A model generated the notes under the pieces. It was not told the DNA's origin and did not search any database. It was given only the letters and a program-made list of their open reading frames with translations. From JAAZLS01 sp964585925 (lineage in GTDB: Bacteria > Bacillota > Dethiobacteria > DTU022), in contig CAZPFS010000003.1 in NCBI GenBank assembly GCA_964585925.1, positions 1-64,000 on the forward strand: DNA of 64,000 bases. The letters are read 5' to 3'. Shown here piece after piece: positions 7,537-16,483 of the stretch. The translations under genes and the position numbers were made by a program. Position 1 is the first letter of the stretch; each line of letters opens with the position of its first letter.

Positions 7537-9049
7537 CTTGTACACCCTCCATTTCCAGCACCCCGGAAGGGCATTCTTGGGCACAAATTCCACAACCTTT
7601 ACAATAATCGAGATCCACACTGTACTTTTCACCGTCCCAGAATACCGCCACATCGGGACAGAAAAGAGAACATATTCCACATCCGTTGCAGTTGCCGCAA
7701 CCTATACAACGGCCTGCTTCCTGCACCGGGTTGTCGTATTTGTCATGGGTGAAATAGCCGGGCCAGGTTTTGAGGTGCAGATCTGAAAAGGCGATTTCTT
7801 TTTTTCCCGGCGGCGACTGCCGCGGTGAGTCCCCCTGCAAGAAATCAAAAATTTCCTGCGCCCCCTTCCTTCCTCCGGCGATCGCCGCCGGGACGGAAGA
7901 AGGCCCGGTAAGCTGATCGCCTCCCACAAACATTGGCCGATCCTGTTCCCATAATCCGTGCAGATTATTATCCCGCTGCTGGCCCGTAGCCAAGATCAAG
8001 GTCCGACAGCGGTAACGGACAGAGGCTTCGGCAGGCCCCCGGCCTGTAGAAACACATACGATACTTTCCACTCTTTTGTTTCCCCATGCGGTTTCCGGGC
8101 AAGTATCAAAAATAAATTTGATTCCTTCCTGTTCTGCAGCGGCAACTGCCGAGGGTTGGGCTTTCATCTTGCCCCGTTTCCCGCGATAAATAACCGTTAC
8201 TTCCGAAATGCCTTCCTGCCTTAAAGCCATCCGGGCAACATCCAGAGCGGTGTTGCCTCCCCCGATTACTATCACCGGGTCCTGCAGCTCAGGTTTTCTT
8301 CCCAGATTTGCTTCTTCCAGAAAATCAAGGGCCGTCCAGACCCCGCCCAGATCAAGGCCGGAAATATCCGGAAGAAGGCTCTGGGGAGCGCCGGCAGCCA
8401 GAAATACGGCCTGGTATCCGGTGGACAAGAGCCCGGTGATTTCCTGCCGGTCCAGCCGGCAGTTCAACCGGAATCGGAGGCCGCCCGCAGCCAGAAGTTC
8501 CAGCTCCCGGTCCAGGATCCGCCTCGGCAAGCGGTATTCGGGAATGGCCAGAGCAAGCATCCCCCCGGGAACCGCCGCCCGTTCATATATGGTTACCTGG
8601 ACTCCCTGCTGCCGCAGATAATAGGCACAGCTCAACCCGGCCGGGCCGGAGCCGACAATGGCCACTTTCCCGGAAACACGGCGGCGTAACGGGGGCAAAT
8701 TCAGATTGTGCCGCCGATCCCCGATTTCCTGTTCAATCTGCGATATGGCCACCCCTTCATCCAGCTGCTGGCGGTAGCAGTTGTCCTGGCAATAGCGGTA
8801 GCAGACCCGGCCCGTAATTGCCGGAAAAGGATTGGTCAGCCGCATGATTTGCCAGGCTTTTTCCCAGTTTTCCCTTTTTACCGCAGACAGCCAGTCGGGT
8901 ATAGGCGAGCCGCAGGGACAGGCCCTCTCACACGGCGCGAGTTTTGGCTCGCGAACCGGGGTAAATGTTCTCCAGTGACCCGTATGGCTGCTTCGGGAGG
9001 GGTTTTCAGCAAGGGTATATTTTTCAGGTTTTTGAGCCACAGGTGTCAA
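7526..9049 (-). CDS. GltD-like NAD(P)H flavoprotein fused to PorD-type ferredoxin
   Basis: A 507-residue fusion. The N-terminus resembles the GltD helical domain with cysteines for Fe-S clusters (CERACPCG and RVCYRYCQDNCYR). An FAD motif (VAIVGSGPAGLS) and an NAD(P) motif (VIVIGGGNTALD) follow. The C-terminus is a two-cluster ferredoxin of the PorD type (CIGCGNCNGCGICSLFCP and CKGCGICAQECP). The delta subunit of the oxidoreductase is thus joined to a module that could exchange electrons with NAD(P)H. The frame is open to 9238, but TTG at 9049 lies ten bases after GGGAGG and overlaps the gamma stop codon. The delta position in the operon supports assembly into the complex. Direct NAD(P) linkage is inference. 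Confidence 0.8.
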   Translation of the reverse strand: MTPVAQKPEKYTLAENPSRSSHTGHWRTFTPVREPKLAPCERACPCGSPIPDWLSAVKRENWEKAWQIMRLTNPFPAITGRVCYRYCQDNCYRQQLDEGVAISQIEQEIGDRRHNLNLPPLRRRVSGKVAIVGSGPAGLSCAYYLRQQGVQVTIYERAAVPGGMLALAIPEYRLPRRILDRELELLAAGGLRFRLNCRLDRQEITGLLSTGYQAVFLAAGAPQSLLPDISGLDLGGVWTALDFLEEANLGRKPELQDPVIVIGGGNTALDVARMALRQEGISEVTVIYRGKRGKMKAQPSAVAAAEQEGIKFIFDTCPETAWGNKRVESIVCVSTGRGPAEASVRYRCRTLILATGQQRDNNLHGLWEQDRPMFVGGDQLTGPSSVPAAIAGGRKGAQEIFDFLQGDSPRQSPPGKKEIAFSDLHLKTWPGYFTHDKYDNPVQEAGRCIGCGNCNGCGICSLFCPDVAVFWDGEKYSVDLDYCKGCGICAQECPSGVLEMEGVQGAC

Positions 9050-9606
9050 TTTTGAGAAACCTCCCTTACCAGAAGGTAGCCCTGTTCTATAGCCTGAAGG
9101 TTTTGATCCAGCGGTTGCAACCGGCGTTCCCGGACCACATCCTTCAAGTTTTCCGGTGAGCACAAACCGCTGGCCCTGCACAAAGCCCCCAGCAGGGCGG
9201 TGTTGACCAGAGCCAGGCCACCGGAGGTAAGATTGCACGCGAAAGCCACCGCCCGCGCCTCCAGGATCCAGAGATCAAATTTTTCCCGGCAACTTTCCAA
9301 TAGCCCATCGTTTATCCCGGAGGCGTTGACAATCAACGTTCCCCCCGGCTGCAACCCGGTAATTTCCAACAGGCTGGGATCAAAACAGACTATGTACCCG
9401 GGGCGGTAAATTCCGCAGCGGGGCATCACCTTTTGCTTGCTGATCCTGATGGTGGCGGCCACCGGCGCGCCCCTTCGCTCTGCACCAAATGAACATAAGG
9501 AGCGGGCATACCACCCGTTTTTGAATACTGCCGCGGCAAATATGTCCGCTGCGGCCACTACCCCCTGTCCGCCTCTTCCCTGCAGGCGAAACTCTATTTC
9601 CCTCAT
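9046..9606 (-). CDS. porC: 2-oxoacid:ferredoxin oxidoreductase, gamma subunit
   Basis: A 186-residue gamma subunit of the pyruvate/ketoacid:ferredoxin oxidoreductase family. The N-terminus has GRGGQGVVAAADIFA, the nucleotide-binding-like glycine loop of this subunit, followed by FGAERRGAPV. Gamma subunits help bind CoA and assemble the complex. It is the first gene of the operon and ends in a 4-base overlap with the next start. The ATG at 9606 has GGGGG about 11 bases upstream. The promoter should lie in 9607-9837, a 231-bp gap in which only one hairpin stood out. Confidence 0.85.
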   Translation of the reverse strand: MREIEFRLQGRGGQGVVAAADIFAAAVFKNGWYARSLCSFGAERRGAPVAATIRISKQKVMPRCGIYRPGYIVCFDPSLLEITGLQPGGTLIVNASGINDGLLESCREKFDLWILEARAVAFACNLTSGGLALVNTALLGALCRASGLCSPENLKDVVRERRLQPLDQNLQAIEQGYLLVREVSQN

Positions 9607-9666
9607 GACATCTATATCCCCCTTTTTATTTGAAGGGAATAACCCTGGATCCCCTCTCCGGCACTA

Positions 9667-9681
9667 CCGGACCGAGTCCGG
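9667..9681. other. Small hairpin in the leader of the oxidoreductase operon
   Basis: CCGGAC/GTCCGG with a 3-base loop lies 61 bases upstream of the gamma-subunit start. It may be an operator or an RNA structure. Nothing else was recognised in the AT-rich gap 9607-9837, and no clear terminator for ligA was seen there. Confidence 0.3.
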
Positions 9682-9837
9682 CCGGAAGATAAAATATACA
9701 GATAATCTCGCAAATTTTATTTAAATTCGACATGCTCTCAGTTTTTCCTGTAAGGAAATAGTGATCTGAATATTCTGAAAGGATCTTAGCTGGATTATAA
9801 CGGCTAATAAAAGGAATGTAGTTTAAAGGTTGAAGCG

Positions 9838-11847
9838 CTAATCAGTGGAGTCTCCCAAAAGTTCAATAAATTGCTGCTCACTCAATATGGTCGTGCCCAG
9901 TCCGGCAGCCCTGTTCAGTTTGCTTCCCGGATCACGGCCCGCGACCAGATAATCGGTCTGCCTGCCGAGGGAATTGGTGACCTTCCCGCCCTGCCCTTCC
10001 ACCTGTTGCCGGGCCTCTTCCCGGGTAAAGCGGTCCAGGGTACCCGTAAATACAAATATTTTTCCTTCCAGGGAAAGATCCTTCTCCCCGGCCACAGGTT
10101 CGGTAAAATTGATCCCGTGACGACTGAATTTTTCTATCAGCCGGCGGCCGAAATCATCGCTGAAATAGGCGGTCACTGTCGCCGCAATTTTGGCTCCGAT
10201 CTCCGGTACGGTCAACAACTCCTCTTCGGCCGCCCCGGCAATTTTTTCCAGATGTAAAAACCTTTCCGCCAGCAGCCGGGAGGCCCGCTCACCTACAAAC
10301 CGGATCCCCAGACCGAAAAGCAACCGGTGCAGTGGCTGCTGCTTGCTTTTTTCAATAGCCGACAGCAGATTGGCGATAGATTTATCCGCAAACCCGGGCA
10401 GGGTCTGCAGTTGTTCGGGAGTCAAGGCATAAATGTCGGCCGGATCATCGATCAGGCGTGCTTCCCACAGCAGAGCAGCCACCGCCGGCCCCAGCCCCTC
10501 GATGTCCATGGCCCGCCGGGAGGCAAAATGAACCAGCCGCTCCACCACCTGCGCCGGACAGGAGGGATTCAGGCAGCGTCGGGCGGCCTCCTCGGGGAGA
10601 CGGTGCAACGGGGCGCCACATGAGGGGCATCTGGCAGGCATCTCAAATCTGGATTCCCTGCCGCTGCGGATACCCTTGACCACCCGCACCACCTCCGGGA
10701 TCACCTCTCCGGCCTTGCGGATCACTACCTGGTCACCGATCATGACCTCTTTTTCCGCCAGAACATCTTCATTGTGCAGGCTGGCCCGGCTCACCTGGGA
10801 ACCGCTTAAAACCACCGGTTCCAGAATGGCCACCGGGGTAACCGCTCCGGTTCGGCCGACGCTGACCACTATATCTTTGACCACGGTCACGGCTTCTTCC
10901 GGGGCATATTTGAAGGCGATAGCCCAGCGCGGGCTGCGGGCGGTATGCCCCAACCGGCTTTGCAATGGAAGGTGGTTTACCTTGACCACCACCCCGTCGA
11001 TCTCGTAGGGCAGATGCTCTCGCGTTTCCTGCCAGCGGCGGCAGTAAGCCTCCACCTGTTCAATTCCCCGACAGAGTTCCCGGTGGGGATTGACCGGCAG
11101 TTTCAGCTCTTCCAGGTAAGCCAGGGTCTCCAGGTGGCTCTCCAGGGCCAGGCTGTGTTCGCCCAGTCCGTACAAAAAAATCTTCAGCCGGCGGCCGGCA
11201 GCGATCCGGGGATCCAGCTGGCGAAGCGAGCCGGCAGCGGCGTTGCGGGGATTGGCAAAGGGCGCCTCCCCGGTTTTAGCGCGCTGGAGGTTTACCTGTT
11301 CGAAATCCATCTTGGAGATATACACCTCACCCCGGAGCTCCACCGTGATTTTTTCGGCCAGGGAAAGGGGCAGCTGCCGAATGGTTTTGATGTTGTGGGT
11401 AATGTCCTCCCCGGTAAACCCGTCTCCCCGGGTGGAACCGCGGGTAAAGCGGCCCTCCTCATACTGCAGAGATACGGCCAGCCCATCTATCTTCAGCTCG
11501 CAGGCATAATCGATATTTTGAAGCCCGGTTCCCCGCAGAACCCGCTGGTGAAATTCGTGCAGGGTAGAATCATCAAAGGCATTGTCCAGACCCAGCATGG
11601 GGATTTTATGGGCTACAGCCGCAAAGCCCGGCAGGGGCTGCCCCCCGATTCGTCGGCTGGGGGAATCGGAGGTGAGGAGATCGGGATAATTTTCTTCAAT
11701 TTTCACCAGCTCTTCCATCAACCGGTCGAATTCGTGATCGCTGATCACCGGCTGATCCAGAACATGATAGCGATAATTGTGCTCGTTGATCAACTCCCTC
11801 AGGGTGTGCAAGCGCTGTTCGGCGGCCTGTTTTGACTCCAAAGCCAC
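9838..11847 (-). CDS. ligA: NAD-dependent DNA ligase LigA
   Basis: A 669-residue bacterial DNA ligase that seals nicks using NAD. The order is: N-terminal Ia domain with YRYHVLDQP, adenylation motif ELKIDG (the Lys is the AMP-accepting residue, near 115), OB fold, a four-Cys zinc finger (CPSCG...CLNPSC near 410-430), helix-hairpin-helix repeats (TLPGFADKS, TVPEIG), and a C-terminal BRCT domain with GKIFVFTGTL. The length matches the family. The annotated start is GTG at 11847, only 3 bases after AGGAGG; TTG two codons later is better spaced and would shorten it by two residues. It is likely a single-gene unit. Confidence 0.95.
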   Translation of the reverse strand: MALESKQAAEQRLHTLRELINEHNYRYHVLDQPVISDHEFDRLMEELVKIEENYPDLLTSDSPSRRIGGQPLPGFAAVAHKIPMLGLDNAFDDSTLHEFHQRVLRGTGLQNIDYACELKIDGLAVSLQYEEGRFTRGSTRGDGFTGEDITHNIKTIRQLPLSLAEKITVELRGEVYISKMDFEQVNLQRAKTGEAPFANPRNAAAGSLRQLDPRIAAGRRLKIFLYGLGEHSLALESHLETLAYLEELKLPVNPHRELCRGIEQVEAYCRRWQETREHLPYEIDGVVVKVNHLPLQSRLGHTARSPRWAIAFKYAPEEAVTVVKDIVVSVGRTGAVTPVAILEPVVLSGSQVSRASLHNEDVLAEKEVMIGDQVVIRKAGEVIPEVVRVVKGIRSGRESRFEMPARCPSCGAPLHRLPEEAARRCLNPSCPAQVVERLVHFASRRAMDIEGLGPAVAALLWEARLIDDPADIYALTPEQLQTLPGFADKSIANLLSAIEKSKQQPLHRLLFGLGIRFVGERASRLLAERFLHLEKIAGAAEEELLTVPEIGAKIAATVTAYFSDDFGRRLIEKFSRHGINFTEPVAGEKDLSLEGKIFVFTGTLDRFTREEARQQVEGQGGKVTNSLGRQTDYLVAGRDPGSKLNRAAGLGTTILSEQQFIELLGDSTD

Positions 11848-12015
11848 AAACCTCCTTGTGAAATATAAGCAAACAACATATCCACGGGCATCCCTTCCGG
11901 ATCAAGCACGGATTCGTCCCGGCCCGAATTCTGAAGGATAAAGCGGATAACCCTAACTTGTTTTGCATCTGCGGCCCATTTCGGGCCAGGAGGAACCCCG
12001 CCCCCAGGACCGGCA

Positions 12016-12044
12016 AATGAGCGATCAGAGTCGCCCGTCCCTAC
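12016..12044. repeat. Fragment of the GGCGGAC/GTCCGCC extragenic repeat
   Basis: The sequence AGAGTCGCCCGTCCCTAC next to the meaB stop codon is close to AGAGTCGTCCGCCCCTAC at 20785-20802, which is half of a perfect palindrome. It is probably a decayed copy. The remaining gap between meaB and ligA (11848-12040) shows no gene. Confidence 0.35.
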
Positions 12045-12982
12045 ACCGGAAAATCAATCAATTTTAGCAGCTCACGGGCTGCGCTGTAAGGATCCTGTCG
12101 GCGGCCGACAATCTGCTCCACCAGTTCGTCCAGGGAAATCCGTTCTCTTATTTTTTCCCAAACTTTGGTTTTTACCAACTGCTCCACTTCCGTGGACAGT
12201 TCCAGCCGTACCCTGGCCTGCCGTTCCCGTTGTAAACGGTTGTCCTGTGAAAGATAATGCCGGTGAGCATCAATGGCCTTCCACAGCTCCGGCAAGCCCT
12301 GACCCAGCAGGCAAACGGTTTTTATTACCGGCGGACGCCAGGGCATATCCAGCTTCAGGTCCAGCATGGCATTGACTTCGGCAAAAGTGCGATCCACTCC
12401 CGGCAGATCTGCCTTGTTGATCACAAACAGATCCGCGATTTCCATGATACCGGCTTTCAATGTTTGGACACTGTCACCGGCGGCCGGGGTCAGGACCACC
12501 AAGGTGGTATCGGCAGCTCGGATGATATCAATTTCCGATTGTCCTACCCCTACTGTTTCCACTATCACCAGATCCATACCGAACGCATCCAGAACCTGAA
12601 TGCATTCCCGGGTTGATTCGGAAAGACCCCCCAGGCTGCCCCGGCTGCCCATACTGCGAATATAGACCCCCGGATCCAGGGCATGCTCCTGCATCCGAAT
12701 CCGGTCTCCCAAAATGGCTCCCCCGGTAAACGGGCTGGTGGGATCCACCGCAATCACTCCTACCAGGAGATTTTCCCGGCGGGCTTCTCTTAAAAGTTGA
12801 TCGACCAGGGAGCTTTTGCCCGCTCCCGGGGCCCCGGTTATACCGATTACATGGGCCTTTCCGGTGTGGGGATATAATGTTTGCAATATTTTTGCTTTTT
12901 GCGGGTCATCATTTTCAACCAGTGTGATCACCCGGGCCAGGGCACGCCTGTTTCCTTGAAGCAACGACTTTGTCAACTGCAT
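12041..12982 (-). CDS. meaB: MeaB/ArgK-family GTPase, methylmalonyl-CoA mutase chaperone
   Basis: A 313-residue SIMIBI-class G3E-type GTPase. The Walker A motif is GAPGAGKSSLVD near residue 55, DPTSPF is the switch region, ETVGVGQSE is the switch II/Walker B stretch, and NKAD gives guanine specificity. MeaB loads and protects the adenosylcobalamin cofactor of methylmalonyl-CoA mutase. The mutase is not in the window, but a cobalamin adenosyltransferase gene lies just upstream, which fits the role. ATG at 12982 gives the usual start MQLTKSLLQG; TTG and GTG codons just upstream are alternatives. Older ArgK kinase annotations of this family are not supported. Confidence 0.88.
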   Translation of the reverse strand: MQLTKSLLQGNRRALARVITLVENDDPQKAKILQTLYPHTGKAHVIGITGAPGAGKSSLVDQLLREARRENLLVGVIAVDPTSPFTGGAILGDRIRMQEHALDPGVYIRSMGSRGSLGGLSESTRECIQVLDAFGMDLVIVETVGVGQSEIDIIRAADTTLVVLTPAAGDSVQTLKAGIMEIADLFVINKADLPGVDRTFAEVNAMLDLKLDMPWRPPVIKTVCLLGQGLPELWKAIDAHRHYLSQDNRLQRERQARVRLELSTEVEQLVKTKVWEKIRERISLDELVEQIVGRRQDPYSAARELLKLIDFPV

Positions 12983-13049
12983 AGTATTCACCAACCTTAA
13001 CGGTTCAATGCTTCACCCGAGACAGATCAACTTGTTTCTGACTGTTTGG

Positions 13050-13580
13050 TTAATACTCTATTCCCCGGCGGGACTCGTGCCCACTTTGATAATGATGTTT
13101 GATCTCCAGTATTTCACTGACCAGATCCGCCCGCTTGATCAGTTCGGTAGAAGCTCCCCGCCCGGTGAGGATCAAATCTACCCCCGCCGGTTTTTTACAG
13201 ATCAGCTTGAGAAGATCTTTTTCCGGAACCAGCTTGTAATCCACCGCCACAATTATCTCATCCAACACCACCAGATCATATTCCCCGCCGAGCACGATTT
13301 TTTTTGCCTGCAGAAATCCTTCCCGGGCCAGCTCCACATCGATCGGTTCAGGATGATCGCGGTTTACAAACTCATCCCGGCCGGCTTTAACTACAGTCAG
13401 GTTGGGAAGATAGCAAGCGGCCAAATATTCTCCGTAATCCCGCCCTTTCATGAAGGAAATCATGTACACCCGGTAGCCGTGGCCCAGCGCCCGCAAGGCT
13501 TGCCCTACCGCAGCCGTGGTTTTTCCCTTGCCATCTCCTGTATAAACCATAACCAAACCCTGTTTGCAATCCCTGGTCAA
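13050..13580 (-). CDS. cobO: Cob(I)alamin adenosyltransferase, CobO/BtuR family
   Basis: A 176-residue CobO-type corrinoid adenosyltransferase that transfers adenosine from ATP to Co(I) corrinoid. The P-loop GDGKGKTTAA lies near residue 14 and VLDEI near the middle is the Walker B-like motif of this family. The frame is open to 13640, where an ATG overlaps the purD stop, but TTG at 13580 has AAGGGAGG at 8-base spacing and yields a normal-length protein. It lies between purD and meaB on the same strand. Its product supplies adenosylcobalamin, the cofactor that MeaB protects in methylmalonyl-CoA mutase, so the two genes form a functional pair. Confidence 0.9.
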   Translation of the reverse strand: MTRDCKQGLVMVYTGDGKGKTTAAVGQALRALGHGYRVYMISFMKGRDYGEYLAACYLPNLTVVKAGRDEFVNRDHPEPIDVELAREGFLQAKKIVLGGEYDLVVLDEIIVAVDYKLVPEKDLLKLICKKPAGVDLILTGRGASTELIKRADLVSEILEIKHHYQSGHESRRGIEY

Positions 13581-13636
13581 TCCAGGCCCCTCCCTTGAAA
13601 ACCATAGTTTGTTAAAGGAAACAGCATTCCCTAAAT

Positions 13637-14917
13637 TCATACCTTCCTGTTTACTGCCCGGTGGGCAATATCTCGACGGTAGTAACAGCCTTCAAATTTT
13701 ATCTGATCAGCCGCCCGGTACGATTTGGCGATCGCTTTTCCCAGAGAATCATCCCAGGCGGTTACCCCGAGGACCCGCCCCCCGGCGGTGACCAGGGAGC
13801 CGTTGGTAAAGGCTGTCCCGGCATGAAACAGCGCCAGTCCAGGCTGCCCGGCCAGACTCTCGTGACCGCTGATCACGGCTCCGGTTTGGTATTTTCCGGG
13901 ATAGCCCCCCGAGGCCAGGACCACACAGACCGCGCAGAGGTCGGCCCACTCCGCGGGAGGTGAAACCAGGCTGCCTTCCGCAGCCGAGTTCAACCAGGGC
14001 AGCAGGTCGCCGGTAATCAGAGGCATGATCGCCTGGGTTTCCGGATCCCCGAACCGGACGTTGAATTCCAGCACATTAAATTCACCACCGGTGATCATCA
14101 GGCCGGCATAGATAACCCCCCGGTAATCAAACCCCAAAGCCTTCATTCCGGACAGCACCGGCCGGAATACACGTTCCCTGACCTGCCGGGCCAGCCCGGG
14201 GCTTAGCACCGGCGCCGGTGAATAGGCGCCCATTCCGCCGGTATTGGGTCCCGTGTCGCCTTCTCCGGCGGCCTTGTGATCCTGGGCGGAAGGCAGGACA
14301 ATCAGCTCCCGCCCATCAGTAATGGCCAGCACCGAAACCTCTTCCCCTTCCAGTTTCTCCTCCAGAATTACCCGGTGGCCGGCTTCCCCGAATACCTGCT
14401 CCTCCATGATCTGTTTAAGAGCCTGATCGGCCTCCTGGCGATCCCGGGCTACCGTAACCCCTTTTCCAGCGGCCAGCCCGTCCGCCTTTACCACCAGCGG
14501 ACCCTCCGGCCGGTGATCCAAGTAGCGCCGGGCTTGTTCCAATTGCTCGAATACCTTGAACCCGGCGGTAGGTATGCCGTTCCTGATCATGAAATTCTTC
14601 GCCCAGACCTTGCTCCCTTCCAGCCTGGAGGCGTCGGCGCCCGGACCGAACACCTTCAGCCCGCCCTCCCGCAGATAATCGGCCAACCCGCCCACCAGGG
14701 GTGCTTCCGGGCCGATAACAGTCAGGCCTATGTTTTTTTCCAGTGCCCACTTTTTTAATCCTTCCCGATCACCTGGATCCAGGCTTAGGCAACGGGCCAC
14801 CGAAGAAATTCCGGCATTTCCCGGAACACAGAACAGTTCCGTCAGCAGGGGGCTCGAAGAGAGTTTCCAGGCCAGAGCGTGCTCCCGGCCGCCCCCGCCC
14901 ACAATCAGCACCCGCAA
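13637..14917 (-). CDS. purD: Phosphoribosylamine-glycine ligase PurD
   Basis: A 426-residue ATP-grasp enzyme that joins glycine to phosphoribosylamine (second step of purine synthesis). The N-terminal VLIVGGGGREHALAW is diagnostic. PSAQDHK and GPNTGGMGAYSPAP lie mid-protein and FNVRFGDPETQ is the metal-binding ATP-grasp motif. The start is TTG at 14917, about nine bases after GGGGGA. It is the last purine gene of the cluster, 15 bp after purH, and cobO begins close behind it. Confidence 0.95.
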   Translation of the reverse strand: MRVLIVGGGGREHALAWKLSSSPLLTELFCVPGNAGISSVARCLSLDPGDREGLKKWALEKNIGLTVIGPEAPLVGGLADYLREGGLKVFGPGADASRLEGSKVWAKNFMIRNGIPTAGFKVFEQLEQARRYLDHRPEGPLVVKADGLAAGKGVTVARDRQEADQALKQIMEEQVFGEAGHRVILEEKLEGEEVSVLAITDGRELIVLPSAQDHKAAGEGDTGPNTGGMGAYSPAPVLSPGLARQVRERVFRPVLSGMKALGFDYRGVIYAGLMITGGEFNVLEFNVRFGDPETQAIMPLITGDLLPWLNSAAEGSLVSPPAEWADLCAVCVVLASGGYPGKYQTGAVISGHESLAGQPGLALFHAGTAFTNGSLVTAGGRVLGVTAWDDSLGKAIAKSYRAADQIKFEGCYYRRDIAHRAVNRKV

Positions 14918-14932
14918 CTGTAGATTCCCCCT

Positions 14933-16483
14933 TTAATGCTTGAAATAGCGCCGGCCGGTAAACACCATGGCCATGCCGTGCCGGTTACAAACATCGATGG
15001 ATTCCTGATCTCTGATGGAGCCCCCCGGCTGAGCGATAGCGGTTATACCGGCTTTGGCCGCTTCCTCTACCGTATCGGGAAAAGGGAAGAAGGCATCCGA
15101 TCCCAGCACCGCTCCCCGGGCCTTTTCCCCGGCCTGCTCCAGGGCAATGCGGGCCGCCCCCACCCGGTTCATCTGCCCGGCACCTACCCCCAGGGTCTGA
15201 GAGCCCGCAGCCACCACGATGGCGTTGGATTTTACATGCTTGACCACCTTTATCGCAAAAGTCAGGTCTTCCAGCTCTCCGGCGGTGGGCTGCCGTTCCG
15301 TAACCGCGGTTCCCTCCTCCAACTTCACCGGTTGACGATCGATGGTCTGCAGCAGCATCCCTCCGGCCACCTTTTTCAGGTCAAATTTTTCCCGCCGGGA
15401 CTGCTCGGGATCAAGTTCTAAAAGACGTATGTTTTTCTTCTGCTTGAATATCTCCAGAGCCTCTTCGTCAAAACCGGGGGCCGCCACCGCCTCCAGGAAT
15501 ATTTTGACCATCTCCCCGGCAGTAGCCCCGTCCACCGGCCTGTTCGCGGCCACTATACCCCCAAAAATGGAAACCGGATCGGCAGCGTAAGCCCTGGCAT
15601 AGGCTTCCCCCATGGTATCGGCCACACCTACCCCGCAGGGGTTGGTGTGTTTTAGGGCCACTACCGCCGTCTGTTCGAATTCCTGCACCAGCTCCCAGGC
15701 GGCATTCAGATCATTTAAGTTGTTAAACGACAGTTCCTTGCCCTGCAGCTGCCTCATGGAGGCCAGCCCAAACGGATGGCCGGTTTCCGCATAAAAACAG
15801 GCCTTCTGCTGGGGATTTTCACCGTATCGCAGATCCTGGATTTTTGTCAGCTCGAGATTCATGGTCGGATGAAAATTATCCCCCGCCGGTTCGGCCTGCT
15901 GCAAAAAATAGCCGGAGATCACCGCATCATACCTGGCGGTATGGGCAAAAGCGCGCCGGGCCAATTCAAACCGGGTGGCTGCGGCAACCGAACCGCTCCG
16001 GTCCAATTCCTCAATGATCAGCGGATACTGGACGGGCTCCACCACCACGGTGACATGGGCAAAATTTTTGGCCGCTGCCCGGATCATCGCCGGCCCGCCA
16101 ATGTCGATGCTCTCTACCGCCTCTTCGAGGGTAACCCCCTTTCGGGCAATAGTCTGTACAAACGGATACAGGTTGACCACCACCAGCTCAAGAGGGCAAA
16201 TACCGTGTTCTTTCATCTGCCGCCGATGGTCATCCCGATCAAAACGGGCCAGGATAGCCCCGTGAATTCTGGGGTGAAGGGTTTTTACCCTGCCCTCCAG
16301 AATTTCTGGAAAACCGGTGATCTGTTGGACTTCCTTGACCGCTACTCCGGCACCCTGCAAGGTACGGGCGGTCCCCCCGGTGGAAATTACTTCCCATCCC
16401 CGTTTTACCAGCTGCCGGGCCAGATCCACCACTCCTGTTTTATCGGAAACACTGATTAAAGCCCTTCTTTTACATTCAGCCAA
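14933..16483 (-). CDS. purH: Bifunctional AICAR transformylase/IMP cyclohydrolase PurH
   Basis: A 516-residue two-domain enzyme for the last two steps to IMP. The N-terminal cyclohydrolase domain shows ALISVSDKTG and STGGTARTL. The C-terminal transformylase domain shows RYGENPQQKA, KHTNPCGVG and SDAFFPFPDT, with the C-terminal end GMAMVFTGRRYFKH. The length matches the family. The start is TTG at 16483, overlapping purN by 8 bp, with AGGTG upstream, so translation is probably coupled. It is followed by purD. Confidence 0.95.
   Translation of the reverse strand: MAECKRRALISVSDKTGVVDLARQLVKRGWEVISTGGTARTLQGAGVAVKEVQQITGFPEILEGRVKTLHPRIHGAILARFDRDDHRRQMKEHGICPLELVVVNLYPFVQTIARKGVTLEEAVESIDIGGPAMIRAAAKNFAHVTVVVEPVQYPLIIEELDRSGSVAAATRFELARRAFAHTARYDAVISGYFLQQAEPAGDNFHPTMNLELTKIQDLRYGENPQQKACFYAETGHPFGLASMRQLQGKELSFNNLNDLNAAWELVQEFEQTAVVALKHTNPCGVGVADTMGEAYARAYAADPVSIFGGIVAANRPVDGATAGEMVKIFLEAVAAPGFDEEALEIFKQKKNIRLLELDPEQSRREKFDLKKVAGGMLLQTIDRQPVKLEEGTAVTERQPTAGELEDLTFAIKVVKHVKSNAIVVAAGSQTLGVGAGQMNRVGAARIALEQAGEKARGAVLGSDAFFPFPDTVEEAAKAGITAIAQPGGSIRDQESIDVCNRHGMAMVFTGRRYFKH

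Noticed and set aside
6379..7680. Longer alpha-subunit start at 7680
   Set aside because: The added 48 residues are encoded antisense-free but out of family pattern and overlap the ferredoxin domain of the upstream gene; GTG 7536 has a proper ribosome site.
9050..9238. Extended N-terminus of the GltD-PorD fusion
   Set aside because: It overlaps the gamma subunit gene and has no family similarity; TTG 9049 follows GGGAGG.
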